NCBI RefSeq assembly: GCF_000016425.1
Contig: NC_009380.1
Location: 2,298,144-2,362,143 of the forward strand
Source: Salinispora tropica CNB-440
GTDB lineage: Bacteria > Actinomycetota > Actinomycetes > Mycobacteriales > Micromonosporaceae
DNA length: 64,000 nucleotides
Direction: 5' to 3'
A model generated the notes under the pieces. That model saw only the letters and a list, made by a program, of their open reading frames with translations, did not search any database and was not told where the DNA came from. The translations under genes were made by a program, and so were the position numbers. This document shows, piece by piece, positions 54,634 through 63,962 of the stretch (positions are counted from its first letter, which is position 1; the number at the start of each line of letters is the position of its first letter).

Positions 54634-55659
54634 TCAGGGGTTCTGGGACGCGGCGGCGCCGGTCCGGTTGGGCTCGGCTGGTCTGGGCGCGGTATCGGCG
54701 GCTGGGGTCTGGGCGGGCGCCGACACCCGTCGCCGAGCCAGGATGTGGTCGCGCAGAGTGTGCCGAAGCTGGGGTGGGATAAGCCAGATCTGCAGGTACG
54801 TCAGGTAGTCGAGAAGACCCGGCCGACCATGTCGCCGAGCATCGGCAAGAACAGTGCGAAACACGTGCGGATCGCGGGTGGTGGCCGCCATCGAGCCGAT
54901 GATACTGAGCGCGATCGCCGCGTACGCCCGAGGGGTCACCAGGGTGCGGATCGAGCGCAACCAGTCGAGCTGTGCCTTCCACGGGGAGGAGAGGCTGATT
55001 CGGGGCCGGTCCTCATCCTGGTGCCAGAGCACCAGTGGCTCAGTGGCCATGACGAGGCGTACGTCGTCGTGCGCGAGGGCGCGCAGCGTCCAGTCCAGCT
55101 CCTGCTGACGGCGGAGGCCCACCGTGAACGGCACGCGTCGCAGCAACGCGGTCGAAGCCAGGATCGTCGAGGTCTGGATGAATCCGTCGCCGTGAAAGAG
55201 GCCCCGGCGTACGGTCAGGTACTCGCAGATCGGCTCGTCCGGCTCCGGGAGGCGCCGTGGCAGGACGAACTCGGCTCGGGGGGTGCGGTTGACCAGCCGG
55301 CTCGCGACGATCGGCGCGGGTACCGTGGCGGTCCTGGCGAGCCGGAGCTGGACCTCGAGCTTGTGGGGCAGCCACTCGTCGTCGTCGTCAAGGAACGCCG
55401 TCCACTCGGCGCGGGCCGCCGCGACGCCGACGTTGCGCGCGTTCGGCGCGCCGGCCCGCTCAGTCAGCGGAAGGACATGTAGGCGCGGGTCCCGCAGCGC
55501 GGCGAGCGCGGCGAGCGTTCCGGCGTCCGCACCGTCGACCACGACGATGACCTCGATGGTGGTGACGGACTGATTGAGGGCGCTCTGGACCGCCCGAGTC
55601 ACCAAGGCCGGCCGGTCGCACGTCGGGATGACCACGCTGACATCAGGTGTACGCGACAT
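54634..55659 (-). CDS. glycosyltransferase family 2 protein, 341 aa
   Basis: GT-A fold: DVSVVIPTCDRPALVTRAVQ, EVIVVVDGADAGT, RAGAPNARNVGVAAARAEWTAFLDDDDEWLP with the DxD-type site, and QQELDWTLRALAHDD further on. ATG 55659 gives the family-typical start; the longer frame adds a non-conserved segment. With its family 4 neighbour it probably builds part of a surface glycan. Confidence 0.88.
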   Translation of the reverse strand: MSRTPDVSVVIPTCDRPALVTRAVQSALNQSVTTIEVIVVVDGADAGTLAALAALRDPRLHVLPLTERAGAPNARNVGVAAARAEWTAFLDDDDEWLPHKLEVQLRLARTATVPAPIVASRLVNRTPRAEFVLPRRLPEPDEPICEYLTVRRGLFHGDGFIQTSTILASTALLRRVPFTVGLRRQQELDWTLRALAHDDVRLVMATEPLVLWHQDEDRPRISLSSPWKAQLDWLRSIRTLVTPRAYAAIALSIIGSMAATTRDPHVFRTVLADARRHGRPGLLDYLTYLQIWLIPPQLRHTLRDHILARRRVSAPAQTPAADTAPRPAEPNRTGAAASQNP

Positions 55660-55893
55660 TAAGTACCGCCTACGTATCGATAACGGCTTTTCATCACGGG
55701 CCAGCGGAAAGCCGGCCCGGGTATCCGGTGGGGCCTTGTGCATGACCTAAACGGCTCCGGGGAAACCACAGCTGCATTCAGCATGGCCAGCAGGTATACG
55801 GCGGGGAATAGGTTGTGCCGCGCCGAGTTCGCCGGTCAAGATGCCGTACGCTCTCCGGGCGTCTGCCGACCGGAAAGAATCGGAGAATCATTC

Positions 55894-57237
55894 GTGCATT
55901 GCGACGGTGTCGCCGCGGCTGGCCGTGGTCGGGTGGTCATGCTCGTGGACAACAGCATCGACGGCGACTCCCGTGTGCAGAAGGCTGCCCGCTCGGCAGC
56001 TGACGCGGGCTGGGACGTCACCCTGCTGGGCTGTGGCGACACCGCGCGGGAGGGACAACTTGGTACCGCTACCGTCCGCGTGCTGGCGATGCCCCGCCCC
56101 GCCGCGCGGTCCGGGGTCCGGCAGCGCCTCGTCGCCCGCGGTGGAGCGCTACTGCGGGTGGCGCGACTGCTTCGTCGGCCGTCGGAGTACGTCCAGGTGC
56201 TGCTCTGGCACGCGATCTCCGGCGACCGGGCGTGGCGGCGGCTCGAGCCGGGGCTGTGGACGTACGAACGGGTGTTCGGTCCGGTGGTTGACGCGGTGGC
56301 GCCGGACCTGATCCACGCCCACGACTTCCGGATGCTCGGCGTCGCCGCCCGGGCCGTGGAGCGGGCGGAGGCGGTGGGCCGGCAGGTGAGGCTGGTGTGG
56401 GACGCGCACGAGTGGTTGGCCGGTGCTCGACCACGCCGCGACAACGTGCGGTGGCTGCCGGCCCATCTCGCGTACCTGCGGGAGTACGTGCCACGCGTTG
56501 ACGGCGTGGTCACCGTCTCGGCTGCCCTGGCCGACCTGCTCCGCAGCGAGTACCGGCTGGCCGAGGAACCGACCGTACTGCTCAACGCCCCGGCGGTGGC
56601 GGACCCGCCACCGCCGGACGTGCCGGACCTGCGGGCCCGGTGCGGAGTCGGGCCGGAGACCCCCCTGCTGGTGTACAGCGGGGCACTTGCCGAGCAACGG
56701 GGAGTGGGAACGGTGATCGAGGCGTTGCCGCGTCTTCCCGATGTCCACCTTGCGCTGGTGGTCGGTGACGTGAGCGCGCCGTACCTGCGGCAGCTGTTGG
56801 ATGTCGCTGCGCGGCTGGGCGTGGCCGACCGGGTGCACCCCCAGCCGTACGTGCCGCACCAGCAGGTGAGCGCCTTCCTCAGCGCCGCCGACGTGGGGCT
56901 GATCCCGCTGCACCACTGGCCGAACCACGAGATCGCCTTGATCACAAAGTTCTTCGAGTACGCCCACGCCCGGCTGCCCATTGTGGTCAGCGACGTGCAG
57001 ACGATGGCCGACACCGTCCGCGCTACCGGCCAGGGCGAGGTGTTCCGGGCGCGGGACGTCGGTGACCTCGTCCGCGCCGTGCAGGCGGTGCTCGCCGAAC
57101 CGCAACGGTATCGCCGAAGCTACGACGGGCCGGACTCGCCCCTGGTTGACTGGACCTGGGAGGCGCAAGTAGACCGCCTCGACGCCCTCTACCGCCGGTT
57201 GCTGAGCCCGACCGTCGAGTCCGTGGAGACGTCGTGA
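55894..57237 (+). CDS. glycosyltransferase family 4 protein, 447 aa
   Basis: GT-B fold: GRVVMLVDNSIDGDSRVQKAA at the start, PDLIHAHDFRMLGVAARAVE, LVWDAHEWLAGARP, then TPLLVYSGALAEQRGVGTVIEAL and DVGLIPLHHWPNHEIALITKFFEYAHARLPIVVSD. GTG 55894 lies eight bases after GGAGA; the frame is open further upstream to 55738 without conserved sequence, and ATG 55939 is another choice. Divergent from the preceding glycosyltransferase pair; the stop overlaps the next gene. Confidence 0.87.
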   Translation: MHCDGVAAAGRGRVVMLVDNSIDGDSRVQKAARSAADAGWDVTLLGCGDTAREGQLGTATVRVLAMPRPAARSGVRQRLVARGGALLRVARLLRRPSEYVQVLLWHAISGDRAWRRLEPGLWTYERVFGPVVDAVAPDLIHAHDFRMLGVAARAVERAEAVGRQVRLVWDAHEWLAGARPRRDNVRWLPAHLAYLREYVPRVDGVVTVSAALADLLRSEYRLAEEPTVLLNAPAVADPPPPDVPDLRARCGVGPETPLLVYSGALAEQRGVGTVIEALPRLPDVHLALVVGDVSAPYLRQLLDVAARLGVADRVHPQPYVPHQQVSAFLSAADVGLIPLHHWPNHEIALITKFFEYAHARLPIVVSDVQTMADTVRATGQGEVFRARDVGDLVRAVQAVLAEPQRYRRSYDGPDSPLVDWTWEAQVDRLDALYRRLLSPTVESVETS

Positions 57238-58796
57238 GTACGCCGGACGTGAGCGTGGTGGTCCCGGTCTTCAACACCATGCCCTACCTGACCTCGTGCC
57301 TGGACTCGATCGTCGCCCAGACGATCGGGCTGGACCGGTTGCAGATCGTGGCCGTGGACGACGGTTCCACCGACGGGAGTGGCGCCGTACTGGACCGGTA
57401 CGCCGCCCGCTACCCCGGCGTGTTCACCACGATCCACCAGGCCAACTCCGGCGGACCCGCCAGCCCCTGCAACCGGGCGCTCGACGTCGCCACCGGGCGC
57501 TACGTGTTCTTCGTCGGCGCGGACGACCGACTCGGCCCGGAGGCCCTCGACCGGCTGGTCCGGTCCGCCGACGAGTGGGGCTCCGATGTCGTGCTGGGCA
57601 AGGTGGTCGGCGTCAACAGTCGCCACATCTACCAGGACATCTTCGTGGCGAACCAGGTCGATGTCGACCTGTTCGACTCGCCCCTGCCGCGATCGTTGGC
57701 CAACACCAAACTGTTTCGTCGCGAGCTGCTGGAACGGCATCGGATCCGCTACCCGGAGGACCTGCCGATCGCCAGCGATCTGCCCTTCACCCTGGCGGCC
57801 TGCTACCGGGCACGGCGCATCTCGGTGCTGGCCGACTACGAGTTCTACTATGCCGTCCGCCGGATGAGCGCCACCAATATCACCTATCTGAGCCGGCACC
57901 TGGACCGGTTGCGGGCTGTCGAGAAGACCACTGGCTTCGTCGTCGACCTCATCGGCCCCGGCAAGCAACGCGACGTGGTCCTGGCCCGGCGTTTCGACCA
58001 CGAGATCGCCAAGCTGCTCGAGGACGACCTGTTACGGCTGGACCGCGGCGTCCAGCAGCAGGTGCATGACGGCGTCGGGCGCCTGGTCGCCAAGCACCTG
58101 ACCAAGGAGATCGCCGCCGAGCTGAACGCCGAGACCCAGATCCGGCTGGCGTTGACCCGCGACGCAACCCTCGACGACCTGCTGGCCGTCATTCGGCAGG
58201 ACGCCCGCGGCGGGATACCGCCCACCATCGTGGCGGACGGCCGGCGATACGCCGCGTACCCGGGCTTTCGTGCTGGCGTACCCGATGCCTGCTTCGACGT
58301 GACCGCCAACCCGGACTGGAGCGCGAAGCTCGCCGTTACCGCCGTTTCCTGGGAAACCGGCGGCGTGCTGACGTTGACCGCCTGGACGCCCGCCCCACAG
58401 CTACCGCCGATCACGGTGAGCGCCGAGGAGATCCGCGCCACCACAGAACTGGTCGCCTCCGATTCCAACGGGACCGCGCTGCGGATTCGGTTCCGCGCAG
58501 CTGACCTGCTCGCCGCCACCGGAACCGCCGGCCGCCGCCGGGCGGTGTCGGCTCAGGTCGGCACCTTCGATCCCGGACGGGCACAGGGCCTCAACCAGGC
58601 GACCGGCGCAGCCGGCTCGATGGCGCTGCGCGCGCCCCGGTTGCGGGTCACCGCACCACTGCTGCGCCGCCGTGGCGCCCGACCCTACGTGGTGACGCCG
58701 GTCCTTGACGACTCCGGCCGGTTGATGATCTCCGTGGTGCCGGTGACGCGGCATCGGGTCGCCGCCCAGCTTCGGCGGCTGCTGCGTCGGCGTTAG
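57234..58796 (+). CDS. glycosyltransferase family 2 protein with C-terminal extension, 520 aa
   Basis: GTG 57234 overlaps the preceding stop. GT-A domain: DVSVVVPVFNTMPYLTSCLDSI, IVAVDDGSTDGSGAVLDRYA, GGPASPCNRALDVATGRYVFFVGADDRL and SLANTKLFRRELL. After residue 300 the protein continues with a beta-rich part (AKLAVTAVSWETGGVLTLTAW, TTELVASDSNGTALRIRFRA) as in teichoic-acid-type polymerases (TarS/CpsIaJ group). Probably acts on a wall or capsular polymer. Confidence 0.87.
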   Translation: MSTPDVSVVVPVFNTMPYLTSCLDSIVAQTIGLDRLQIVAVDDGSTDGSGAVLDRYAARYPGVFTTIHQANSGGPASPCNRALDVATGRYVFFVGADDRLGPEALDRLVRSADEWGSDVVLGKVVGVNSRHIYQDIFVANQVDVDLFDSPLPRSLANTKLFRRELLERHRIRYPEDLPIASDLPFTLAACYRARRISVLADYEFYYAVRRMSATNITYLSRHLDRLRAVEKTTGFVVDLIGPGKQRDVVLARRFDHEIAKLLEDDLLRLDRGVQQQVHDGVGRLVAKHLTKEIAAELNAETQIRLALTRDATLDDLLAVIRQDARGGIPPTIVADGRRYAAYPGFRAGVPDACFDVTANPDWSAKLAVTAVSWETGGVLTLTAWTPAPQLPPITVSAEEIRATTELVASDSNGTALRIRFRAADLLAATGTAGRRRAVSAQVGTFDPGRAQGLNQATGAAGSMALRAPRLRVTAPLLRRRGARPYVVTPVLDDSGRLMISVVPVTRHRVAAQLRRLLRRR

Positions 58797-58820
58797 GGCA
58801 GGGTCCCCGGGGCCCTGCCC
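58796..58820. terminator. hairpin between convergent genes
   Basis: GGGCAGGGTCC pairs with GGCCCTGCCC around a CCGG-type loop directly at the end of the glycosyltransferase gene and 59 bp before the stop of the opposing acyl-CoA synthetase gene. Confidence 0.65.
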
Positions 58821-58878
58821 CTGCCGATGCGGCTACAGCGGGGTCAACCGGGCATCGGGTCGGTCGGCCGGCGTCCGG

Positions 58879-60567
58879 TCAGACGGCGAGCAGCCGGTCG
58901 CGGACCTCCCGCCGCAGCACCTTGCCGATCTGTGAGCGGGGCAGGTCGTCGACCACCACCACCCGGCGCGGCACCTTGTACGCGGTCAGCTGCTCCCGGC
59001 ACCTGGCCCGGATGCCCGCCTCGTCGATGGTGCAGTCCGAGTGCAGTACCACCGCGGCGACAACCTCCTCGCGCCCAGCGGTGCCGGGTAGACCGACCGC
59101 CGCGGCGTCGCGGACCCCGGGGATCTGCCGCAGCACCTCCTCCACCTCGGACGGGTAGACGTTGAACCCACCAGTAATGATCAGTTCTTTGATCCGGTCA
59201 ACGACCCGTACGAAGCCGTCCGAGTTCATCTCCACGATGTCCCCGGTCCGAAGCCAACCGCCGGGCAGTAGCACCGCCGCTGTCTCCTCCGGCCGGCACC
59301 AGTACCCGGCGAAGACCTGCGGCCCGCTGATCAGCAACTCGCCCGCCTCGCCGGGGGCGCGGTCCCGGGCCGGGTCCTCCGGGTCGACGATACGGATGTT
59401 GGTGGCGGGGAACGGGATGCCCACCGTGCCGGGTTGCCGGGCCGTGGACACCGGGTTCCCCAACGCCACCGGGGAGGTCTCGGTCAGCCCGTACCCCTCG
59501 ACCAGCAGCCCGCCGGTCACCGACTCCCACAGCCCCACAATGGCCGGGGGCAGTGACATCGCCCCGGAGATGGCGTACCGGATGGAGGTCAGCTCGACCC
59601 CACGTTCCCGGGCGGCGACGGCGAGCTTCTCGTAGATCGGTGGCACCGCCGGCAGGAATGTCGGTGGGCGGCGACGCATCGCCTTGAGGGTCTCGTCCAC
59701 GTCGAAGCGGGGCAGCAGCACCAGGGTCGCGCCGATGTTGACCGAGAAGGTCAGGCAGAGCGTCAGCCCATACGCGTGGAACAGTGGTAGCACGCCGTAC
59801 ACGGTCTCGGCGCCGTCGCGGAGGCCCGGCACCCACGCGCGGCCCTGCGCCGCGTTGACGCGCAGGTTGCGGTGGGTGAGGATCGCGCCCTTCGGGGTGC
59901 CGGTGGTGCCGCCGGTGTACTGCAACAGCGCGGTGTCGTCCGGCCCCGGTGCGGGGTGGTCGGCGGCCAGCGGCCCGCTGTCTGCCAGCAGGCGCTCCCA
60001 GGCCAGTGTGCCCGGCGCGGGAGCGGTGATCGCGGCGCGAGCGGTGCGGGCTCGGGGCAGCGGCAGCCGCAGCGCCCAGCGCTTGAGCCGGGGCAGCGCC
60101 GCGCTGAGGTCGACTGCGACAACCGTTTCGACCTTGGTGGTGCTGGCGGTGCGGTGGACCAGCGGGGCGATCTTGGACCAAACCACGGCGATTCGGGCGC
60201 CGTGGTCGGCGAGCTGGTGGGCGAGCTCCTGTTCGGTGTAGAGCGGGTTGTGCTCGACCACGACCGCACCGAGTCTGAGCACCGCATAGAAGGCCACCAC
60301 GTGTTGCGGGCAGTTCGGCAGGACCAGTGCGACTCGGTCTCCCTGGCTGACGCCGAGGCGGCGCAGCACCTCGGCTGCCCGGTCCACCTGTGCCGCCAGA
60401 TCGCGGTAGCTGGTGGTGGCGCCGAAGAAGTCCAGTGCGGTCCGGTCGCCGAACCGGTGAACGGCCTCCTGTAGCAGGTCTACCAGGGACTCGTCGGTCG
60501 GAGCGATGGTTGTCGGCACGCCCGGTGCGTAGCTACGCAGCCACGGCCGCTCGGCGCTCAGGTTCAT
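58879..60567 (-). CDS. fadD: long-chain fatty acid-CoA ligase, 562 aa
   Basis: AMP-forming enzyme motifs: LLQYTGGTTGTPKGAILTHRN (P-loop), GYGLTETSPVA, WLRTGDIVEMNSDGFV, RIKELIITGGFNVYPSEVEEVL and RSQIGKVLRREV with the catalytic Lys. It activates fatty acids to acyl-CoA. ATG 60567 follows GGGGAGG by nine bases; the ORF could extend six codons. A strong palindrome (60592-60620) lies just upstream and suggests TetR-family control, usual for fatty acid degradation genes. Confidence 0.93.
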   Translation of the reverse strand: MNLSAERPWLRSYAPGVPTTIAPTDESLVDLLQEAVHRFGDRTALDFFGATTSYRDLAAQVDRAAEVLRRLGVSQGDRVALVLPNCPQHVVAFYAVLRLGAVVVEHNPLYTEQELAHQLADHGARIAVVWSKIAPLVHRTASTTKVETVVAVDLSAALPRLKRWALRLPLPRARTARAAITAPAPGTLAWERLLADSGPLAADHPAPGPDDTALLQYTGGTTGTPKGAILTHRNLRVNAAQGRAWVPGLRDGAETVYGVLPLFHAYGLTLCLTFSVNIGATLVLLPRFDVDETLKAMRRRPPTFLPAVPPIYEKLAVAARERGVELTSIRYAISGAMSLPPAIVGLWESVTGGLLVEGYGLTETSPVALGNPVSTARQPGTVGIPFPATNIRIVDPEDPARDRAPGEAGELLISGPQVFAGYWCRPEETAAVLLPGGWLRTGDIVEMNSDGFVRVVDRIKELIITGGFNVYPSEVEEVLRQIPGVRDAAAVGLPGTAGREEVVAAVVLHSDCTIDEAGIRARCREQLTAYKVPRRVVVVDDLPRSQIGKVLRREVRDRLLAV

Positions 60568-60591
60568 GGTGTCCGTCCTCCCCACGTTTAC

Positions 60592-60620
60592 CTACTGGAC
60601 CGTAATCTACGGTCCGGTAG
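60592..60620. promoter_or_regulatory. 29-bp TetR-type operator before fadD
   Basis: CTACTGGACCGTA-ATC-TACGGTCCGGTAG, 13-bp arms with one mismatch, 25 bp upstream of the fadD start. Similar to operators of TetR-family regulators of fatty acid metabolism. No tetR gene is adjacent, so regulation would be in trans. Confidence 0.7.
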
Positions 60621-60669
60621 AAAACCGGTGAGGTACCTGTCGCCGCACCGCCGATCGGGTGCCCCGTGG

Positions 60670-60846
60670 TCAGTGTCGCCGTTGCGATTGCTGGGTCCTC
60701 TGGCGCACCTTGACGATCGCGATGATGGCCACCACCACCAGCGTGATCGCACCGATGATCATCAGCCACTGGGCCGCGTTCGAGAGCAGTCCCACCAGGA
60801 TGAGTACGGCAGCGACGATACCGATGACCCACAGTACTACCCGCAT
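60670..60846 (-). CDS. small two-helix membrane protein, 58 aa
   Basis: ATG 60846 lies five bases after GGAGG. Two hydrophobic segments (VVLWVIGIVAAVLILVGLL and MIIGAITLVVVAIIAIV) end in a basic tail KVRQRTQQSQRRH. Not recognised as a named family; resembles small membrane proteins common in Actinobacteria. It lies 104 bp after the TauE-type gene on the same strand and may belong to the sulfur operon, or be separate. Confidence 0.65.
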   Translation of the reverse strand: MRVVLWVIGIVAAVLILVGLLSNAAQWLMIIGAITLVVVAIIAIVKVRQRTQQSQRRH

Positions 60847-60950
60847 GTCGACCTCCGTCCCGCCCCCGTGTGTCTGGGGGCGCCCCGCCGTCTTCCCGGC
60901 CTGGTCGACAACATGCCGGGCAGGAACCGGGAGTTCCTGCCCGCGTGGTG

Positions 60951-61850
60951 TCAGCTGTCCGCCCCGGTGATCCGGCGAAGGGCGCGGCGCAACCGCCCTG
61001 TTGTCCCGGCGGTTCTGCGGTGGCCGGCGACCAGCAGCGCGACCACCCCGAGCAGGCCGGCGAGGGCGGCTACCAGGATTTTGATGTGGCCATCCCCGGG
61101 TACCTGCTGGACCAGCATGAACACACCCGCGATCACCACGAAACCGCCGAACGTCCGGCGGAGCACGACCTCGGGTATGCGTCCGGCCAACCGGGCGCCA
61201 GCGATGCTGCCGGCGACCGCGGCGGTGGTGACCGTGGCGGCCAGGCTCCAGTCGATGCTGACGCTGGACAGGAAGCCGGCCAGACCCGCGAACGACTTCA
61301 TCGCTATGACGACCAGTGAGGTGCCGACGGCGACCGGCATCGGTAGGCCACCGAGCAGCGCGAGTGCGGGTACCACCAGGAAGCCGCCACCCGCGCCGAC
61401 CATGCCGGTGACCAGGCCGACCACGACGCCGTCCAGCAGGACCCGCCGCACGGAGAGCTCTCGTGGTACCGCCCCGTCGCCGGTGCCACGGCGACCGCGG
61501 ATCATCGCGGTCGCCGTGGCGAGCATCATCACCGCGAAGCCGGTGAGCAGGACCGCCGCCGGGATGAACTCGGCCAGCCGGCCACCGACGTAGGCCCCAG
61601 CCATGCCGGCGGTCCCGAAGAGCAGGCCGGTGCGCCAGCGGATCCGCCCGGCGCGGACATGCGGTAGCACGCCGACTGCGCTGGTCACGCCGACCACCAG
61701 CAGCGAGGTGGCGATTGCCTCCTTCGCGGGCAGGTCGGCGACGTAGACCAACAGCGGTACGGCGAGGATCGAGCCGCCCCCACCGAGCAGGCCGAGGCTG
61801 AGCCCGATCAGGATGGCCAGCCCGACGGTCAGCGCGAGGCTGACGGTCAC
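60951..61850 (-). CDS. TauE/SafE-family exporter, 299 aa
   Basis: Eight or nine hydrophobic helices and the two family repeats: LSLGLLGGGGSILAVPLLVYV with KEAIATSLLVVGVTSAVG in the first half, and VVGLVTGMVGAGGGFLVVPALALLGG with AVGTSLVVIAMKSFAGLAGF in the second. Members export sulfite, sulfonates or related sulfur compounds. Its start overlaps the rhodanese stop, placing it in the sulfide operon, where it could discharge sulfite or thiosulfate. Confidence 0.92.
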   Translation of the reverse strand: MTVSLALTVGLAILIGLSLGLLGGGGSILAVPLLVYVADLPAKEAIATSLLVVGVTSAVGVLPHVRAGRIRWRTGLLFGTAGMAGAYVGGRLAEFIPAAVLLTGFAVMMLATATAMIRGRRGTGDGAVPRELSVRRVLLDGVVVGLVTGMVGAGGGFLVVPALALLGGLPMPVAVGTSLVVIAMKSFAGLAGFLSSVSIDWSLAATVTTAAVAGSIAGARLAGRIPEVVLRRTFGGFVVIAGVFMLVQQVPGDGHIKILVAALAGLLGVVALLVAGHRRTAGTTGRLRRALRRITGADS

Positions 61851-62431
61851 GATCGCCGCCCAGCGGGGGCGGCGTCGCTCAGTTGACCGATGATGGTGTC
61901 CAGGTCACAGCTGGCGTTTCGGTTGTATGGCAGCCTGCTGAGCAGCATGCCCAGCGCGCAGGTGTTGCTCAGCGCGGCGATGGTGAGGCCCGCGCCGATG
62001 ACGCCGGCTACCCACTCGGCGCCGGGTACGAACAGCGAGGCCACGACGCTGGCCAGCACGATGGCGCCGGCGACCAGCCGGACCTGTCGTTCCAGGTCCC
62101 ATCGGGGGGTGCCTTCGGTGATGGGCCCGGCGGCGACACGCCAGGCCACCATGCCGCCGGTCAGGACCTTCACGTTCGGTACGCCGATCGCGGCGAGCGT
62201 CCGTTCGGCCTGGCTGGCCCGGGCCCCCGAGTGGCAGATCAGCACCACGTCCTCGTCGAGGTGGCCGCGAAGCTCCGTGCGATGCTCCTTAAGCAGGTTG
62301 AGGGGCACGTTGTAGGCACCGGGGATGTGTGAGTTGTCGAACTCGGCGGGAGTGCGCACGTCGAGCAGGCGCGGAGCGCGGCCCGAGTCGATGAGTTCCC
62401 GCAGTTGGGCGGTGTCGAGGGCGGTGCTCAT
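61847..62431 (-). CDS. rhodanese with C-terminal DUF2892 membrane segment, 194 aa
   Basis: Rhodanese domain: LLDVRTPAEFDNSHIPGAYNVP, VVLICHSGARASQAERTL with catalytic Cys in CHSGAR, and VLTGGMVAW. From residue 120 two hydrophobic helices (VRLVAGAIVLASVVASLF, GVIGAGLTIAALSNTCALGML) form the DUF2892 part. It handles persulfide sulfur at the membrane, together with the MBL-rhodanese protein encoded 75 bp upstream. Start ATG 62431 after GAGG; an ATG five codons earlier is possible. Confidence 0.9.
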   Translation of the reverse strand: MSTALDTAQLRELIDSGRAPRLLDVRTPAEFDNSHIPGAYNVPLNLLKEHRTELRGHLDEDVVLICHSGARASQAERTLAAIGVPNVKVLTGGMVAWRVAAGPITEGTPRWDLERQVRLVAGAIVLASVVASLFVPGAEWVAGVIGAGLTIAALSNTCALGMLLSRLPYNRNASCDLDTIIGQLSDAAPAGRRS

Positions 62432-62506
62432 GGTTACCTCGTTCATGGGTGCTCTCAGGGGATGGGGTGAAGGGGCGCCGCTCGTGGCGGGGCGGCCCGG
62501 GCCCGC

Positions 62507-63919
62507 TCAGGCGCGGGTGGCATCTGGCCCGACCAGGGTGACTCCGGCCGCCGTTGCTGCGGCGAACTGGTCGTCGATGACGACCACGTCGCGCCCTGCG
62601 TTCGCCAACAGCGACCCGGCGGCGGCGGCCCGGTAGCCAGAACCGCAGTGCACCCAGACCGCGCCGGTGGGCAGGTCGGCGAGACGCCGGGGTAGCTCGG
62701 GTAGCGGAAGGTGCACGGCTCCGGCGATGTGGCCTGCGGTCCACTCGTTGGTCGTTCGCACGTCGAGCACCACGTCGGGGGCGGGTAGCCCGGTGCGGAG
62801 CCGCCCCGCGTTGGCGTCGGCCAGCGCGGCGAAGTCGGCCAGCGGCAGTCTGCGTAGCTGTTCGCGGTCGGCGGCCCACCGCCCGGTCTCGCCGGTGGCC
62901 TGGGCGGCTGGCCGGTCGATGCCGATGCGTACCAGTTCGCGCTGTGCACTAGCGATCTGTGCGGCGGTCTCGGCGAGCAGGGTGATCGGTGCGCCCCAGC
63001 TGATGAGCCAGCCGAGCCAGGTGGACATCGGCCCGTCCAGTCCGAGGCTGACCGTGCCGGCCAGATGGGAGGCGGCATACGCCTTGCGGTGTCGTAGGTC
63101 AACCACCCACTGCCCATCATCGATCCGCCGACGTAGCTCGGCCGCGTCGGCGCGGGCGACCGGGGTAAGGTCCACCGGTGCCGGACCATCGAGGTTGGTG
63201 ACTCCCATGTGGGCGTAGTACGCCGGGTAGGCATCCAACCCGGAGAGGGTCTCGGTGGTGAAGTCGTCGACGGCCAGCCGGAGCACCGGGTTGGCCTCCT
63301 TCTCCCGGCCGATGGTCGACTCCGGGGCGTCGGTCTGGCTGGCGGAGCAGAAGCTGCCGAACCCGTGGGTCGGCCATACCTCGGCGCCGTCGGGCAACAG
63401 GTCTGCCAACCGCCGGGCCGAGGCATGCTGGTGGTGGGCCAGTTCGTGGGCGTGCTGCTGCCCGAGCAGGTCGGTGCGGCCGGTGGTGCCGAAGAGGAGG
63501 GAGCCGCCGGTGAAGACCCCCGCCGACTGCCAGCCGCCATCGGTCGCATAGTCCAGGACGTAGGACAGGTGGTGGAAGGTGTGGCCGGGGGTGGCGATCA
63601 CCCGCAGGCGCATCGCGTCGGAGACCGGCACGGTGTCGCCGTCGGCGACCGGCAGTCGCCCGAACGTGACCCGCTCCGCCGCGGCGACCAGGTAGTGGGC
63701 GCCGGTGACCCGGGCCAGTTCGAGCCCGCCGGAGACGTAGTCGTTGTGAATGTGTGTCTCGACGACGTGAGTGATGCGGACACGCTTCTCGCCTGCGAGG
63801 TATAGGATTCGATCGATGTCGCGCTGCGGGTCGACGACGACCGCCACGTGACCGTCGGAGGCCAGGTAGCTACGGTCGCCCAGTGACGACGTCGCGAGGA
63901 CCGAAACGTTGAACTCCAC
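62507..63919 (-). CDS. MBL-fold persulfide dioxygenase-like protein with rhodanese domains, 470 aa
   Basis: The metallo-beta-lactamase domain resembles ETHE1-type persulfide dioxygenases: VVETHIHNDYVSGG (HxHxDx), TPGHTFHHLSY, GSLLFGTTGRTDLLG (Asp ligand) and PTHGFGSFC. Two rhodanese-like domains follow. The first (DLRHRKAYAASHLAG) has no Cys at its active loop (LLAETAAQ); the second (LDVRTTNEWTAGHIAGAVHLP) has VHCGSGYRA with Cys. The protein oxidises persulfide sulfur and transfers it. First gene of the operon under the CsoR/CstR-type site. Confidence 0.92.
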   Translation of the reverse strand: MEFNVSVLATSSLGDRSYLASDGHVAVVVDPQRDIDRILYLAGEKRVRITHVVETHIHNDYVSGGLELARVTGAHYLVAAAERVTFGRLPVADGDTVPVSDAMRLRVIATPGHTFHHLSYVLDYATDGGWQSAGVFTGGSLLFGTTGRTDLLGQQHAHELAHHQHASARRLADLLPDGAEVWPTHGFGSFCSASQTDAPESTIGREKEANPVLRLAVDDFTTETLSGLDAYPAYYAHMGVTNLDGPAPVDLTPVARADAAELRRRIDDGQWVVDLRHRKAYAASHLAGTVSLGLDGPMSTWLGWLISWGAPITLLAETAAQIASAQRELVRIGIDRPAAQATGETGRWAADREQLRRLPLADFAALADANAGRLRTGLPAPDVVLDVRTTNEWTAGHIAGAVHLPLPELPRRLADLPTGAVWVHCGSGYRAAAAGSLLANAGRDVVVIDDQFAAATAAGVTLVGPDATRA

Positions 63920-63946
63920 CGCCGTGCTCCTTCCATGACAGGGCTT

Positions 63947-63962
63947 ATACCCCCGGGGGTAT
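63947..63962. promoter_or_regulatory. CsoR/CstR-type operator
   Basis: ATACCCCCGGGGGTAT is a perfect 16-bp palindrome, 28 bp upstream of the MBL-rhodanese start. It fits the G/C-tract operators of CsoR-family repressors, of which CstR senses persulfides. The repressor gene itself is probably outside the right edge. Confidence 0.75.
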
